Numbered from the stretch's first letter, positions 7,504-16,695 are shown. The stretch is DNA of 64,000 nt from Pseudomaricurvus albidus (GCF_018863235.1 NZ_JAHKRS010000002.1:620001-684000), one strand, 5' to 3'. Numbers and translations: made by a program. Notes: a model not told the origin generated them from the sequence alone.

Positions 7504-9168
7504 TCAGCTTTTCAGCTTTTTGTACTGCATGCGGTGCGGCTGTGCGTCTTCACCTTTGCGGGCTACCAGATCTTCGTGGTACTCCGTGTAGTTGCCTTCG
7601 AAGAACTCGATGTTGCCGTCGTCTTCATAGGCAAGGATGTGGGTGGCCACGCGATCGAGGAACCAGCGGTCGTGCGAGATCACCAGAGCGCAGCCGGGGA
7701 AGTTCAGCAGGGCTTCTTCCAGGGCGCGCAGAGTTTCCACGTCCAGATCGTTTGACGGTTCATCGAGCAGCAGTACATTGGCGCCCTGTTTCAGGGTGTG
7801 AGCCAGATGCAGGCGCCCGCGTTCACCGCCGGAGAGCTCGCCCACGCGTTTTTGCTGGTCACTGCCCTTGAAGTTGAAGCGACCGACATAAGAGCGGGAG
7901 CTGACTTCATAATTGCCGATGTGAATGATGTCCTGACCGTCAGAAATCTCTTCCCACACGGTTTTGTTGTCGTCCAGATTGTCACGGCTTTGTTCAACAA
8001 AAGCCACGTTGACGGTTTCCCCCAGCTCGACTTCACCGCTGTCCGGCTGTTCGATGCCGGCAATCATGCGGAACAGGGTGGATTTACCGGCACCGTTAGC
8101 ACCCACGATTCCGACGATGGCACCTTTTGGAATACTGAAGCTCAAGTCTTCAATCAATACGCGGTCGCCAAAGGTCTTGGTGACGTTGTGGAAATTGATG
8201 ACTTTGTCGCCCAAGCGCTCGCCGGGTGGAATGTAAATCTCGTTGGTCTCGTTGCGGGTCTGGAACTCTTGAGACTGCATCTCTTCAAAACGCGCCAGAC
8301 GGGCTTTGTTCTTGGCCTGACGGCCTTTCGGGTTTTGGCGAACCCATTCCAGCTCGGCCTTGATGGCTTTCTGGTGAGAGGCTTCCGAGCGCTGTTCCTG
8401 CTCCAGACGGGCTTCTTTCTGCTCCAGCCAGCTGGAGTAGTTGCCTTCATAAGGAATGCCACGACCGCGATCCAGTTCCAGAATCCAGCCGGCGGCGTTG
8501 TCGAGGAAGTAGCGATCGTGGGTAATGGCCACCACGGTGCCCGGGAAGTCCACCAGGAAGCGTTCCAGCCAGTAGACACTCTCGGCGTCGAGGTGGTTGG
8601 TTGGCTCGTCCAGCAGCAGCATGTCAGGGCGTGACAGCAGCAGGCGGCAGAGGGCAACACGGCGGCGTTCACCACCGGACAGTTTGGTGACATCGGCGTC
8701 CCAGGGCGGCAGGCGCAGGGCGTCGGCGGCCGCTTCCAGTTTGTGATCCAGATTGTGGGCGTCCCAGGCCTGGATAATGTCTTCCAGTTGGCCCTGTTTC
8801 TTGGCCAGAGCGTCGAAATCGGCATCGGGCTCAGCGTAGTCTGCGTAAACCTGATCCAGTGCGGCCAGGGCATCCAGAGCTTCGCGGACACCGTCTTCTA
8901 CATTGCCGCGCACGTCTTTTTCGGGATCGAGCTGAGGTTCCTGCGGCAGATAGCCGACTTTGATACCAGGCATGGCGCGAGCTTCACCGTTAATGTCGGT
9001 GTCGATGCCGGCCATGATGCGCAGCAGGGTGGACTTACCGGAGCCGTTCAGGCCCAGAACGCCAATTTTGGCGCCGGGAAAGAAGGACAGGGAGATGTCT
9101 TTAAGGATTTCGCGTTTGGGCGGGACGACCTTGCCCACTCGGTTCATGGAATAAACGTACTGTGCCAT
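7504..9168 (-). CDS. ettA: Energy-dependent translational throttle protein EttA
   Basis: An ABC-F ATPase that binds the ribosomal E site and gates the first elongation cycle according to the ATP/ADP ratio. The 554 residues match EttA length. There are two ABC domains. The first has Walker A GLNGSGKST near residue 40, signature LSGGERRRVAL and Walker B LLLDEPTNHLD. The second has GANGAGKST, LSGGERGRLHLA and LLLDEPSNDLD. A charged inter-domain linker (about 240-320) corresponds to the P-site tRNA-interacting motif. There are no membrane segments, as expected for ABC-F. The N-terminus MAQYVYSMNRVGKVVPPKR is characteristic of EttA and separates it from Uup and YheS. Confidence 0.97.
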   Translation of the reverse strand: MAQYVYSMNRVGKVVPPKREILKDISLSFFPGAKIGVLGLNGSGKSTLLRIMAGIDTDINGEARAMPGIKVGYLPQEPQLDPEKDVRGNVEDGVREALDALAALDQVYADYAEPDADFDALAKKQGQLEDIIQAWDAHNLDHKLEAAADALRLPPWDADVTKLSGGERRRVALCRLLLSRPDMLLLDEPTNHLDAESVYWLERFLVDFPGTVVAITHDRYFLDNAAGWILELDRGRGIPYEGNYSSWLEQKEARLEQEQRSEASHQKAIKAELEWVRQNPKGRQAKNKARLARFEEMQSQEFQTRNETNEIYIPPGERLGDKVINFHNVTKTFGDRVLIEDLSFSIPKGAIVGIVGANGAGKSTLFRMIAGIEQPDSGEVELGETVNVAFVEQSRDNLDDNKTVWEEISDGQDIIHIGNYEVSSRSYVGRFNFKGSDQQKRVGELSGGERGRLHLAHTLKQGANVLLLDEPSNDLDVETLRALEEALLNFPGCALVISHDRWFLDRVATHILAYEDDGNIEFFEGNYTEYHEDLVARKGEDAQPHRMQYKKLKS

Positions 9169-9529
9169 ATGGCTGGAAACCTCAGTGCGAGTTAAAAAAA
9201 TGGAACAGGTGTCTGGCGGTTACAACCGGGACACCGTCAAGTGGGCGCAAGTGTGAGAAAAAGCAGCGTCCTAGTCAATGGCAGATACGCAAGTGGGCCC
9301 CGTTGCCCGGATCAGTTAGATCGTATTGTTGTATGCCGAAAGCTGATCTAGATGAGTTTTCAATAATGAGTGGGATCCTGCCCCGGCGGGCCGTTCTCTT
9401 TCTATACTTGAGCCAGAATTATAGTGCTTGTCTCGGTTTTTGAGAGCAAAACAGGCCGTAAACCCATAATGAGTGCGAGCCGCCGCGAGCGGTCATAAGC
9501 ACCTGACAATCAGAGGCGGGGGAGGACGG
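9169..9529. other. Divergent intergenic region with ettA leader hairpin
   Basis: A 361-nt gap between ettA (minus) and the GGDEF-EAL gene (plus). It holds a two-tier hairpin at 9208-9235: outer arms GGTGTC and GACACC, inner arms CGGT and ACCG around TACA. This would lie in the ettA leader about 40 nt before its start. A TATACT at 9403-9408 is a possible -10 element for the plus-strand gene but has no good -35. No tRNA-like fold or credible ORF was seen. Confidence 0.5.
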
Positions 9530-11725
9530 GTGATCCAGGAGCAGCCGCAGAGCAGCAACGTCATTGAGTCGAATCTGGGCAGTCGCTTGCTGGAACAGAT
9601 GGCTGATCGTCTCAGCGATCTCGTTTTGGGGGTCAATCTCGACGGTTCTCTTTACTACGTCAGTCCTTCGGTGGAGCAGTTGCTGGGCTACAGCAACCTG
9701 GTGTTTCAGCGTCTCTATAATCAGGCGCTGGAGTATCAGGAATTGAGCTGTCATGACGATCAGCGTTTTTCGGTCTTGCAGCGGTATTTGCAGCGCCAGC
9801 TGGCCACCTTGTCCACGGTTCCTCCTGAGGATACTTCACAGCGATCAGCAGAAGGCCTCCATCGGGGCGAACACGAAGAAGCGACATCGGAGGTGTTACA
9901 GGTCTCGCACCGGGACGGGTTTCGGGTTTCGTTGAATCTGCAGGTAGTACCGCTTGTAGGGCGAGACGGGGTGCCAGAGGGGCTGATTTGTATCGGCTGT
10001 GATGTGGGGACGCGAAAGCACAGTTCCGAGGCCATGGCGCTGGCAATGAAGGTGTTTGAAAACAATCTCACTGCCATCTACATCACCAACGCACAAGGAG
10101 CCATCGTTCAGGCCAATCAGGCGTTTGTGCGCTTGACCGGATACAGCCTGGATGAGGTGATCGGTGAGTCACCCCGGTTGATGGATGTTAACCGCTACAC
10201 CCAATCCTATTTCCAATCCATCCATGACAATCTGGAGCGCAAGGATTTCTGGGAGGGGGAGATTCAGCATCGTCGCAAGGACGGACGGGTGTTTCCCGCC
10301 TGGGTCGCCATATCGGTGTTGCGGGATCACAATCGCAAGGTGGTCAACACCATCAGTTATTTTTCCGACATTACCGAAAAGAAACACAGCGATACCCTGA
10401 TTCACCGGCTGGCCTATTTTGATTCCCTGACCGGCTTGCCCAATCGCACATTGCTGAGGGATCGCCTGAAGCAGTCTACTGCTCGGGCCCGGCGCGCAGG
10501 GCAGCAGGTGGCCTTGCTGCTGCTGGATCTGGATCACCTCAAGCAGGTTAACGACCGTTTTGGTCATGCCCTGGGGGATTCCCTGCTGCAGCAGGTCGCG
10601 CAGCGGTTGCAGGATTGTGTTCGGGATGAAGATACGGTGGCTCGGGTGGGCGGTGATGAGTTTGCTGTGTTGGTCTCAGGCTTGGCGGATCGAGTTCAGG
10701 CGGTAACGGCCGTTGCGCGATTGTCAGAGACGATTTGTCATCGACTGACCCAGTCTTTCACAGTCGGTGCCGAACAGATTGATATTGGTGTTCGTGCCGG
10801 TATTGCCTTTTACCCGGCGGATGGCAGTGAGGCGGATACATTGCTGAGAAATACAGATACAGCGCTCTATCACGCGAAAACTGTGGAAGGACGGCACTAC
10901 TGTTTCTACAACAAGGCCATGAATGCCAAAGTGGAAGCTCGCGCCCAGCTGGAACGGGAGTTCCGGCAAGCGATGAAATTGCAGTCGAAAGCACCTCAGT
11001 TTGAACTGGTCTATCAACCCATTTTGGGGGCGGATGATGGCAAGACCCATGCGGTAGAGGCGTTGGTGCGCTGGCAGCATCCAGAGCGCGGAATGCTGTT
11101 GCCAAAGGACTTTCTGTCTATTGCCGAAAGTACCGGTTTGATTCGCTCGCTGGGTGATTGGGTGTTGCGACAGGCCTGCAGGCAGTGGCTGTTATGGCGG
11201 GATCAGGGCGTACCCGTTGGTCGTGTCGCGGTGAATGTATCCAGAGGTCAGTTTGAAGGTGGTCATTTGCTCCGAGCCCTGCGGGATATCATGCAGGCCT
11301 ATGCGATTCCCGCCGGTGTTTTGGAGCTTGAGCTGACAGAAGAGACGCTGGCTTGTCAGCGGTTGCGGATTGCAGAAACACTGGACGAGATCCGTCGTTT
11401 GGGGGTGAGTGTGTCTCTGGATGACTTTGGTACCGGTTACTCTTGTGTGCAGCAGATGAAACGACTGCCGGTGGATAATCTAAAAGTCTCTCGCAGTTTT
11501 ATGGAGGCGCTGCCTGCCCACGAGGATCAGTGTGCCATCCGGGCAATCGTTGCACTGGCCCGGAATCTGGACATGAAAGTGATTGCCGAGGGTGTCGAAA
11601 CCCCCATGCAGCTGGAGTTTGTTCAGCAGCTGGAGTGTGACGAGGTGCAGGGTTTTTTCCTGAGTCGGCCAGTGTCGGCACAGGAAATTCTCAGTGTGGG
11701 TGATGAGATGGGCCAGGCGATCTGA
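9530..11725 (+). CDS. PAS-GGDEF-EAL cyclic-di-GMP signalling protein
   Basis: A cytoplasmic 731-residue protein that could both make and degrade c-di-GMP. The order is a PAS-like domain (about 20-80), a second PAS (about 165-285, with YITNAQGAIVQANQAF and the closing DITEKK), GGDEF (about 300-455) and EAL (about 475-725). The diguanylate cyclase site is intact (RVGGDEFAVLV), and an RxxD inhibitory site (RDED) lies five residues before it. The phosphodiesterase side keeps VEALVRW, LDDFGTGY and EGVETPMQ. No transmembrane segment is visible. I chose GTG 9530 because GGGGAGG sits 4 nt upstream; an ATG at 9473 would add 19 low-complexity residues without a ribosome site. The input sensed by the PAS domains is unknown. 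Confidence 0.92.
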   Translation: MIQEQPQSSNVIESNLGSRLLEQMADRLSDLVLGVNLDGSLYYVSPSVEQLLGYSNLVFQRLYNQALEYQELSCHDDQRFSVLQRYLQRQLATLSTVPPEDTSQRSAEGLHRGEHEEATSEVLQVSHRDGFRVSLNLQVVPLVGRDGVPEGLICIGCDVGTRKHSSEAMALAMKVFENNLTAIYITNAQGAIVQANQAFVRLTGYSLDEVIGESPRLMDVNRYTQSYFQSIHDNLERKDFWEGEIQHRRKDGRVFPAWVAISVLRDHNRKVVNTISYFSDITEKKHSDTLIHRLAYFDSLTGLPNRTLLRDRLKQSTARARRAGQQVALLLLDLDHLKQVNDRFGHALGDSLLQQVAQRLQDCVRDEDTVARVGGDEFAVLVSGLADRVQAVTAVARLSETICHRLTQSFTVGAEQIDIGVRAGIAFYPADGSEADTLLRNTDTALYHAKTVEGRHYCFYNKAMNAKVEARAQLEREFRQAMKLQSKAPQFELVYQPILGADDGKTHAVEALVRWQHPERGMLLPKDFLSIAESTGLIRSLGDWVLRQACRQWLLWRDQGVPVGRVAVNVSRGQFEGGHLLRALRDIMQAYAIPAGVLELELTEETLACQRLRIAETLDEIRRLGVSVSLDDFGTGYSCVQQMKRLPVDNLKVSRSFMEALPAHEDQCAIRAIVALARNLDMKVIAEGVETPMQLEFVQQLECDEVQGFFLSRPVSAQEILSVGDEMGQAI

Positions 11726-11837
11726 CCGTTACGGACGTTAAACCGGGGGTTGTGCAATTTTGACGACCCTGGACTCAATAGACAAAGGGCTGGTTCAGTG
11801 CAGTCTGATTCCGCAATATTGTCCATTTGGTGAGCAA

Positions 11838-11864
11838 TATAATCAATTGGCGCTTGGCCGCCAA
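11838..11864 (+). promoter_or_regulatory. Candidate promoter and operator for the acylating aldehyde dehydrogenase
   Basis: A perfect -10 hexamer TATAAT (11838-11843) is followed at once by an inverted repeat TTGGCG-CTTGGC-CGCCAA (11847-11864). No good -35 lies 16-18 nt upstream. A palindrome across the predicted start point is a common repressor position. The 155-nt leader to the ATG at 12020 holds no obvious hairpin. The function is inferred from position only. Confidence 0.4.
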
Positions 11865-12019
11865 CCGCCTATCGTGGTCTGGATAAGAAAGAACTCACGT
11901 AGATTCATACATAAATCCAATAAGTTAGGAAAAATCATAAACAAGCTGTTGGATCCGGCTTCTGTCCGGGTATTCACGGCGTTTTATGAGCGATAGCTTA
12001 CAGATTGAGAGGAATACTC

Positions 12020-13438
12020 ATGGCCCTTGAAAAGCCAATTGCCAATACCGATGAAGCCCGCGAAATTGCGGCCATGGTTGCCAGAGCCCGTGCGGCTCAA
12101 GCTCAAATAGAGAATTACACCCAGGAGCAGATCGACGAACTGATCACTGCCATGGTATGGGTTAACTGCCGTCCAGGCGTGGCTGAGAAAATTGCCCAGC
12201 ACACCGTGGATGAAAGCCAGTTGGGGGACTACAACGGCAAGTTTTTGAAGATTTCAGTCAAGACCCGCGCTGCGCTGATGGACATCATCAACGACAAGTC
12301 AGTGGGGATTATTGAAGAAGACAAAGAACGCAATATCATCAAAATCGCCAAGCCCGTGGGTGTGATTGGTGCGTTGTCACCGTCCACCAACCCGGAAGCT
12401 ACTCCGGTGATCAAGGCGATCAACGCCGTCAAAGGTCGCAATGCCATCATCATCGCGCCACACCCGCGCGCCAAGATCACCAACAAAATGATCGTGGATA
12501 ACATGCGTGCTGCGCTGGAGAAACTGGGTGCGCCGGCTGATCTGGTTCAGGCGATTGAGTTGCCTTCTCTGGAAGGAACCAATGAGCTGATGAAACAGTG
12601 CGATCTGATTTTGGCTACTGGTGGTCCGGCGATGGTTCATTCCGCATACTCTTCCGGAACTCCGGCATTGGGTGTGGGCGCCGGTAACGCTTGTATTACC
12701 GTTGATGAGACGGCCGACCTGGACGAAGCGGCAGAGAAAATCCGCATTTCCAAAACTCTGGACCTCGCTGCCAGCTGCTCTTCCGACAACACCGTGATCG
12801 CAGTTGAGTCTGTCTACGATGAGTTGCTGAACAAACTCATCGAGCAGGGCGGTTATCTTGCCCAGGCTGGTGACTACGAGAAAATCGCGGCCGTGCTGTG
12901 GGAAGATGGCCACCTGAACACTAAGGCGGTTGTTAAAGCGGCGCCGGTACTGTGTGAAATGGCGGGCATCGAGATTCCTTCTGATCGCACTTTTATCATC
13001 ATGCCAGAAACCGGTTATGGCCCTGAGCATCCGTATTCCGGTGAGAAGCTGTCTGTGATCATGGCGTTCTACAAAGTGAAAAATATTGATGAGGCGGTCG
13101 AACTGACCAACAATATTCAGGCTTATCAGGGAATGGGTCACTCGTGCGGTATCTACTCCAACAGCGACGAGAACATTCTCAAACTGGCTTCCGGTACCAA
13201 AACGTCCCGAGTGATGGTGAACCAGCCACAGGCGGCTTCCAACTCAGGTAACCTGTGGAATGGCATGCGCCAGACTTTCTCTCTGGGTTGTGGTACCTGG
13301 GGTGGCAACAGCACCAACGAGAACATCTACTGGAAGCATCTGGTGAATGTGACCTGGGTGTCCAAGCCGCTGGATACACCAAAAGTGATTCCGTCGGACG
13401 AAGAACTGTTTGGCGCGGTAATGGACAAACTGAACTGA
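12020..13438 (+). CDS. Acylating (CoA-dependent) aldehyde dehydrogenase
   Basis: Oxidises an aldehyde to the acyl-CoA with NAD(P)+ and CoA. The 472-residue product has the acylating-ALDH pattern and not that of hydrolytic ALDHs: SPSTNPEATP (near residue 121) and the catalytic Cys at about 253 in AASCSSDNTV. It lacks the iron-dependent alcohol dehydrogenase half of AdhE and lacks microcompartment targeting extensions of the PduP/EutE kind. By overall character it resembles stand-alone enzymes such as sulfoacetaldehyde dehydrogenase SauS or acetaldehyde dehydrogenases, but I cannot assign a substrate. ATG 12020 was preferred to 12005 because GAGAGGA lies upstream. It is monocistronic: a promoter candidate lies at 11838 and a terminator follows at 13484. 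Confidence 0.85.
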   Translation: MALEKPIANTDEAREIAAMVARARAAQAQIENYTQEQIDELITAMVWVNCRPGVAEKIAQHTVDESQLGDYNGKFLKISVKTRAALMDIINDKSVGIIEEDKERNIIKIAKPVGVIGALSPSTNPEATPVIKAINAVKGRNAIIIAPHPRAKITNKMIVDNMRAALEKLGAPADLVQAIELPSLEGTNELMKQCDLILATGGPAMVHSAYSSGTPALGVGAGNACITVDETADLDEAAEKIRISKTLDLAASCSSDNTVIAVESVYDELLNKLIEQGGYLAQAGDYEKIAAVLWEDGHLNTKAVVKAAPVLCEMAGIEIPSDRTFIIMPETGYGPEHPYSGEKLSVIMAFYKVKNIDEAVELTNNIQAYQGMGHSCGIYSNSDENILKLASGTKTSRVMVNQPQAASNSGNLWNGMRQTFSLGCGTWGGNSTNENIYWKHLVNVTWVSKPLDTPKVIPSDEELFGAVMDKLN

Positions 13439-13483
13439 TCGAACTTCGGGTCAGACTGTGACCCTCTGATGACTGCTTTTGAG

Positions 13484-13518
13484 AAAGCCCGTCTGCGAAT
13501 CACCGGCGGGCTTTTTTT
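13484..13518 (+). terminator. Rho-independent terminator
   Basis: Perfect arms AAAGCCCG (13484-13491) and CGGGCTTT (13507-13514), then a run of T to 13518. It ends the aldehyde dehydrogenase transcript and isolates it from the downstream hydrolase gene. Confidence 0.85.
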
Positions 13519-13605
13519 GTTGAATTCACACCCATTGAATCTGGCCTGTCGCAGAGGGGCGCTATAGAATGATCCGACTTGAAAGCGGTTAAGAGGTATT
13601 TGGCG

Positions 13606-14406
13606 GTGGCAATCACGGATTATTTTGAGGTGAGCGGTAGCGGTGAGCCGATTGTGTTTATTCACGGTTCTTTTGCAACCACATCCACCTGGAAAACCAT
13701 GGTTAAAGCGCTTTCGGATCGCTTCCTTTGCATTACTGTCAAGCTGCCTGGACACGGCGGCGCTCCTGCCGCTGATGACTTCAGTGAGCCCACCATCAAC
13801 ACCGAAGTGGATATCCTGGCGCAGGTGGTTGAGCACTTGCAGTTGGGCGCCATTCATCTGGTTGCCCATTCTTACGGTGGTGTCGTTGCCTTGTCTGCGG
13901 CTTTGAGTGGTCGCATTCCCTTGCGGGCACTGACCCTCTATGAACCGGTCGCCACCTGGATTTTTGCTGTTGCAGGAAAGACTGAAGCAGAACAGGCTGT
14001 CGCTAAGTTCGTTGCGGGATATCGTCAGGCCGTACTGGACGAGGAGCCCTATGCTTGCCGCAGGGTTCTCGATTTCTGGGGGGGTGAAGGGCAGTTCGAT
14101 TTGTTGCCGGACTTTATCAAAGACGGCATGGTTCCTCTGACAGAGGATAATCTCAGACACTGGAGCTTGTGTCAGACACTGCGTTACAGCACAGAGAGCC
14201 TGTCTAAGCTGCCCGTTCCGACAAGGATCGTTTGTGGAGACCAGTCCAATCCACTGGTGCGGCAAATCGCCCAGTGCCTGAAGGACCAGCTGCCGAATTC
14301 AGCCACCGGCGAGATTGCCGGTGCCAGTCATTTTCTGGTGACCAGTCACACGCAGGAATGTCTGGCATTTGTCGAGCAGCAGGAAGCCGCGCTGGGTCGT
14401 GGCTGA
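13606..14406 (+). CDS. Alpha/beta-fold hydrolase
   Basis: A cytosolic serine hydrolase of unknown substrate. The roughly 266-residue sequence has the oxyanion motif FIHGSF, the nucleophile elbow AHSYGG (near residue 90), a candidate acid in CGDQSNP and the catalytic His in GASHFLV. The length and spacing fit small-molecule esterases, lactonases or C-C hydrolases. The start is uncertain: TTG at 13579 or 13600 and GTG at 13606 are all in frame after an AGAGG at 13591-13596, and there is no ATG. A TATAGAAT at 13563 could serve as -10. It is convergent with the EamA gene, whose stop lies 13 nt away. Confidence 0.8.
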   Translation: MAITDYFEVSGSGEPIVFIHGSFATTSTWKTMVKALSDRFLCITVKLPGHGGAPAADDFSEPTINTEVDILAQVVEHLQLGAIHLVAHSYGGVVALSAALSGRIPLRALTLYEPVATWIFAVAGKTEAEQAVAKFVAGYRQAVLDEEPYACRRVLDFWGGEGQFDLLPDFIKDGMVPLTEDNLRHWSLCQTLRYSTESLSKLPVPTRIVCGDQSNPLVRQIAQCLKDQLPNSATGEIAGASHFLVTSHTQECLAFVEQQEAALGRG

Positions 14407-14419
14407 GCTTTAGACGCTA

Positions 14420-15316
14420 TTACCAGCGCCGCATCCGAATCAGCTGGAACACCACAATGGCGGCAAAAATCAATCCACAGCCGGCCCATTGATTGGTCTG
14501 CATGGCTTCGTTCAGAACGACCACGCCCAGCAGCGTCGTCCATACAGGTTCCAGCACCAGAATCATGCCGGCATTGGTTGCCGACGTGAATTTCATGGCA
14601 TAGATTTGCAGTGAAAAACGCACTAATGAGGTCAGTAGCGCGCAGGTCATAATCCAGCCCCAGGCCGTCAGTCCCCAGTCCAGTGTGAACGGTTCCTGAT
14701 TGTATTCAGCGGCGATCAATGCGGCCCCGCAACCAATGATCCCTACCGTGGTCAATTGAATGGCTGTCAGTGGCATGGCGGCAATGTTAGCCACGTGACG
14801 AGAGGTCATCACAAATTGCAGAGCAAAAACGACGGCAGCAGCCAGCAGGTAAATATGGGACGTTTCCAGTTTTACCTCATCTCCCAGAGTTAGCAATGCC
14901 AGGCCCGTAACGGCCATCGCCAGCGGCAGCAGCACCTGCTTAGAGATTCGGTCGCCGTAAACGATACGGCCCACCACCGGAATCAATATGACCACCAGAC
15001 TCGTAATAAATGAGGCTTCGCCCACTTGCTCACTGTGAAGTAAGCCTTGTACCCACAACAGCAACGCGACCGCAAACAGCAGGCCAGTTTTGATGGAGGT
15101 AATCCACTGAGCAGGTGTCAGCTTCATCAGGGGGCGGTAGACGATGAGTCCCAGTAAAACACCGGCAATCAATGAGCGCAGCCCGATAAACCAAAAAGAA
15201 GGCACGTAGTTCAGGGCGGCTTTAGAGAACAGCCAGCCGACGGCGGCAATGAGCGTGACCAGGATCAGTATTCCGTCACCTTTGAGTCTGTTGGGCATGG
15301 TGGTTGCGTCGGACAT
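14420..15316 (-). CDS. EamA-family (DMT) transporter
   Basis: A 298-residue inner-membrane protein with about ten hydrophobic segments arranged as two five-helix EamA repeats. It belongs to the drug/metabolite transporter superfamily, typically exporting amino acids, metabolites or drugs; the substrate is not predictable. The second repeat ends with the usual LVLEPVWTTLLGVVVLNE motif. The frame is open further upstream, but the residues there are polar and unlike the family. ATG 15316 has AAGG at good spacing, and 15322 and 15298 are alternatives. A minus-strand TATAAT and a TGACGTC inverted repeat precede it. Confidence 0.87.
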   Translation of the reverse strand: MSDATTMPNRLKGDGILILVTLIAAVGWLFSKAALNYVPSFWFIGLRSLIAGVLLGLIVYRPLMKLTPAQWITSIKTGLLFAVALLLWVQGLLHSEQVGEASFITSLVVILIPVVGRIVYGDRISKQVLLPLAMAVTGLALLTLGDEVKLETSHIYLLAAAVVFALQFVMTSRHVANIAAMPLTAIQLTTVGIIGCGAALIAAEYNQEPFTLDWGLTAWGWIMTCALLTSLVRFSLQIYAMKFTSATNAGMILVLEPVWTTLLGVVVLNEAMQTNQWAGCGLIFAAIVVFQLIRMRRW

Positions 15317-15330
15317 AAGCATCCTTAAGT

Positions 15331-15383
15331 TGACGTCGGATTTGAAGACGTCAGCGGTGTTTTTCGAGAGGGCGGCTATTATA
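15331..15383 (-). promoter_or_regulatory. Candidate promoter and palindromic operator of the EamA gene
   Basis: A perfect minus-strand -10 TATAAT lies at 15383-15378. Downstream, between it and the start codon, is a perfect inverted repeat TGACGTC (15331-15337) and GACGTCA (15347-15353) with a 9-nt spacer; each arm contains the self-palindrome GACGTC. The -35 is poor, which would fit a regulated promoter. No regulator gene is adjacent. Confidence 0.4.
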
Positions 15384-15523
15384 GGACTTATGCCGGTAGA
15401 AACACGATACCTGATTGGCAGGAGAATATGGATCCTGTCCTGGGCAAGTGTAATCTGCATGACAGTCTTTTGGCGGTAAATTCGCTGTAATAGTGCTGAA
15501 TTTAATAACAATAAGGTGGTTGA

Positions 15524-16534
15524 ATGGAGCGTATAGAATCCGAGCATGTAGTTTTTGGTGCAGGTCTTGTGGGGGGCTTTCTGGGAGCGGCCTTGATGGC
15601 CTCGGATCAATCTGTGGGCTGGGTGGTGCGTGAGGCCACTCGAAAAAAGCTGCAGAGCGGGCTGAAAATTACCGACTACCACGACAATGAGGCCACCGTT
15701 ACAGATTTACAGTTTGTGACGCCAAATCCCGAAGGGCTTTTTGATGTACCGGCCCCCCGTTATCTGTGGCTGACGGTCAAATGTACGGCGCTGGATGCAG
15801 TATTGCAGGAAATCAAATCGCTGGTCGGGCCTGAGACGATCATCATCTGTTTGCAAAACGGACTGGGTGCCGAAGATCAGGTACAGCAGGCTTTTCCGAA
15901 TCACACCGTGATTCGCGGCGTGATGGCTGCCAATGTGGCTGAGCTCCAGCCGGGTCATCTCCATCGCGGTACTCAGGGCGGTATTATGCTGCCCAAACAG
16001 TCGGAAACCGAGGCTCTGGTGCCGGCGTTTCAGCAGCCTGCCTTGCCGTTACGGCTGCTGGACGACCTCACCGGGCTGTTGTGGGCCAAGCTGCAACTGA
16101 ACCTCAATAACCCCATTAATGCTCTGGCGGATATCACGCTCAAACAGGAGCTGGATCAGCGGGATTATCGCCGTGTGTTGGCGGCGGCGATGGAAGAGCT
16201 TCTCTCTGTGGCCAAGGCCAAAGCAATTGAATTGCCGCAACTGGGGCCTCAACCACCCCATCGAACCCCCAAATTATTGAGGCTTCCCAACTGGATCTAC
16301 CGTCGGGCCGGGCACAAGGTAGACGCCAAAGCCCGCTCTTCCATGTGGCAGGACCTGAAAGAGGGTCGGCAGACTGAAATCGATTTTCTCAATGGTGCGG
16401 TGGCCCGTTTGGGAGAAGAATTGGGAGTGGCCTGTCCGGTCAATCAGGCTTTGACACAACTGATCCACGACGTCGAAGCGGGTAAACGTGCGCGCGGCAT
16501 TGGTGCCAGAGAACTGTGGGATCTGGTTTCCTGA
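15524..16534 (+). CDS. panE: 2-dehydropantoate 2-reductase (ketopantoate reductase family)
   Basis: Reduces ketopantoate to pantoate with NADPH in pantothenate and CoA synthesis. The 336-residue protein has the N-terminal Rossmann motif VFGAGLVGGFLGAAL, the KLQLNLNNPINAL helix that contains the catalytic Lys region (near residue 190), and SSMWQDLKEGRQTEIDFLNG near 275, the ApbA/PanE substrate signature. The ATG at 15524 has AAGGTGG upstream. Some ApbA/PanE paralogues act on other 2-oxo acids, so the gene symbol is probable and not certain. It is divergent from the EamA gene. Confidence 0.85.
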   Translation: MERIESEHVVFGAGLVGGFLGAALMASDQSVGWVVREATRKKLQSGLKITDYHDNEATVTDLQFVTPNPEGLFDVPAPRYLWLTVKCTALDAVLQEIKSLVGPETIIICLQNGLGAEDQVQQAFPNHTVIRGVMAANVAELQPGHLHRGTQGGIMLPKQSETEALVPAFQQPALPLRLLDDLTGLLWAKLQLNLNNPINALADITLKQELDQRDYRRVLAAAMEELLSVAKAKAIELPQLGPQPPHRTPKLLRLPNWIYRRAGHKVDAKARSSMWQDLKEGRQTEIDFLNGAVARLGEELGVACPVNQALTQLIHDVEAGKRARGIGARELWDLVS

Positions 16535-16695
16535 CTCGGGCGAATTAATATAAACGGGCTTTCGCGAAGCACTCATTGTCTGTTGTTGTCTTGTTCCAAA
16601 CTCTATGATGTTAACGCCTCAATAATCAGCCTATGGAATGGCAGAGGCATAACTGAAAACCTGATCGGGCCGAGGGAGAAAAAGAGGGAAATACT

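Noticed and set aside
7798-8634. Long plus-strand open frame across ettA
   Set aside because: Antisense shadow of the conserved ettA coding sequence; no ribosome site and no family resemblance.
13579-13605. TTG as the start of the alpha/beta hydrolase
   Set aside because: It precedes the AGAGG element, so it has no ribosome site; GTG 13606 or TTG 13600 fit better.
12377-14265. Long minus-strand frames opposite the aldehyde dehydrogenase and hydrolase
   Set aside because: Both overlap clear plus-strand genes and read as low-plausibility proteins.
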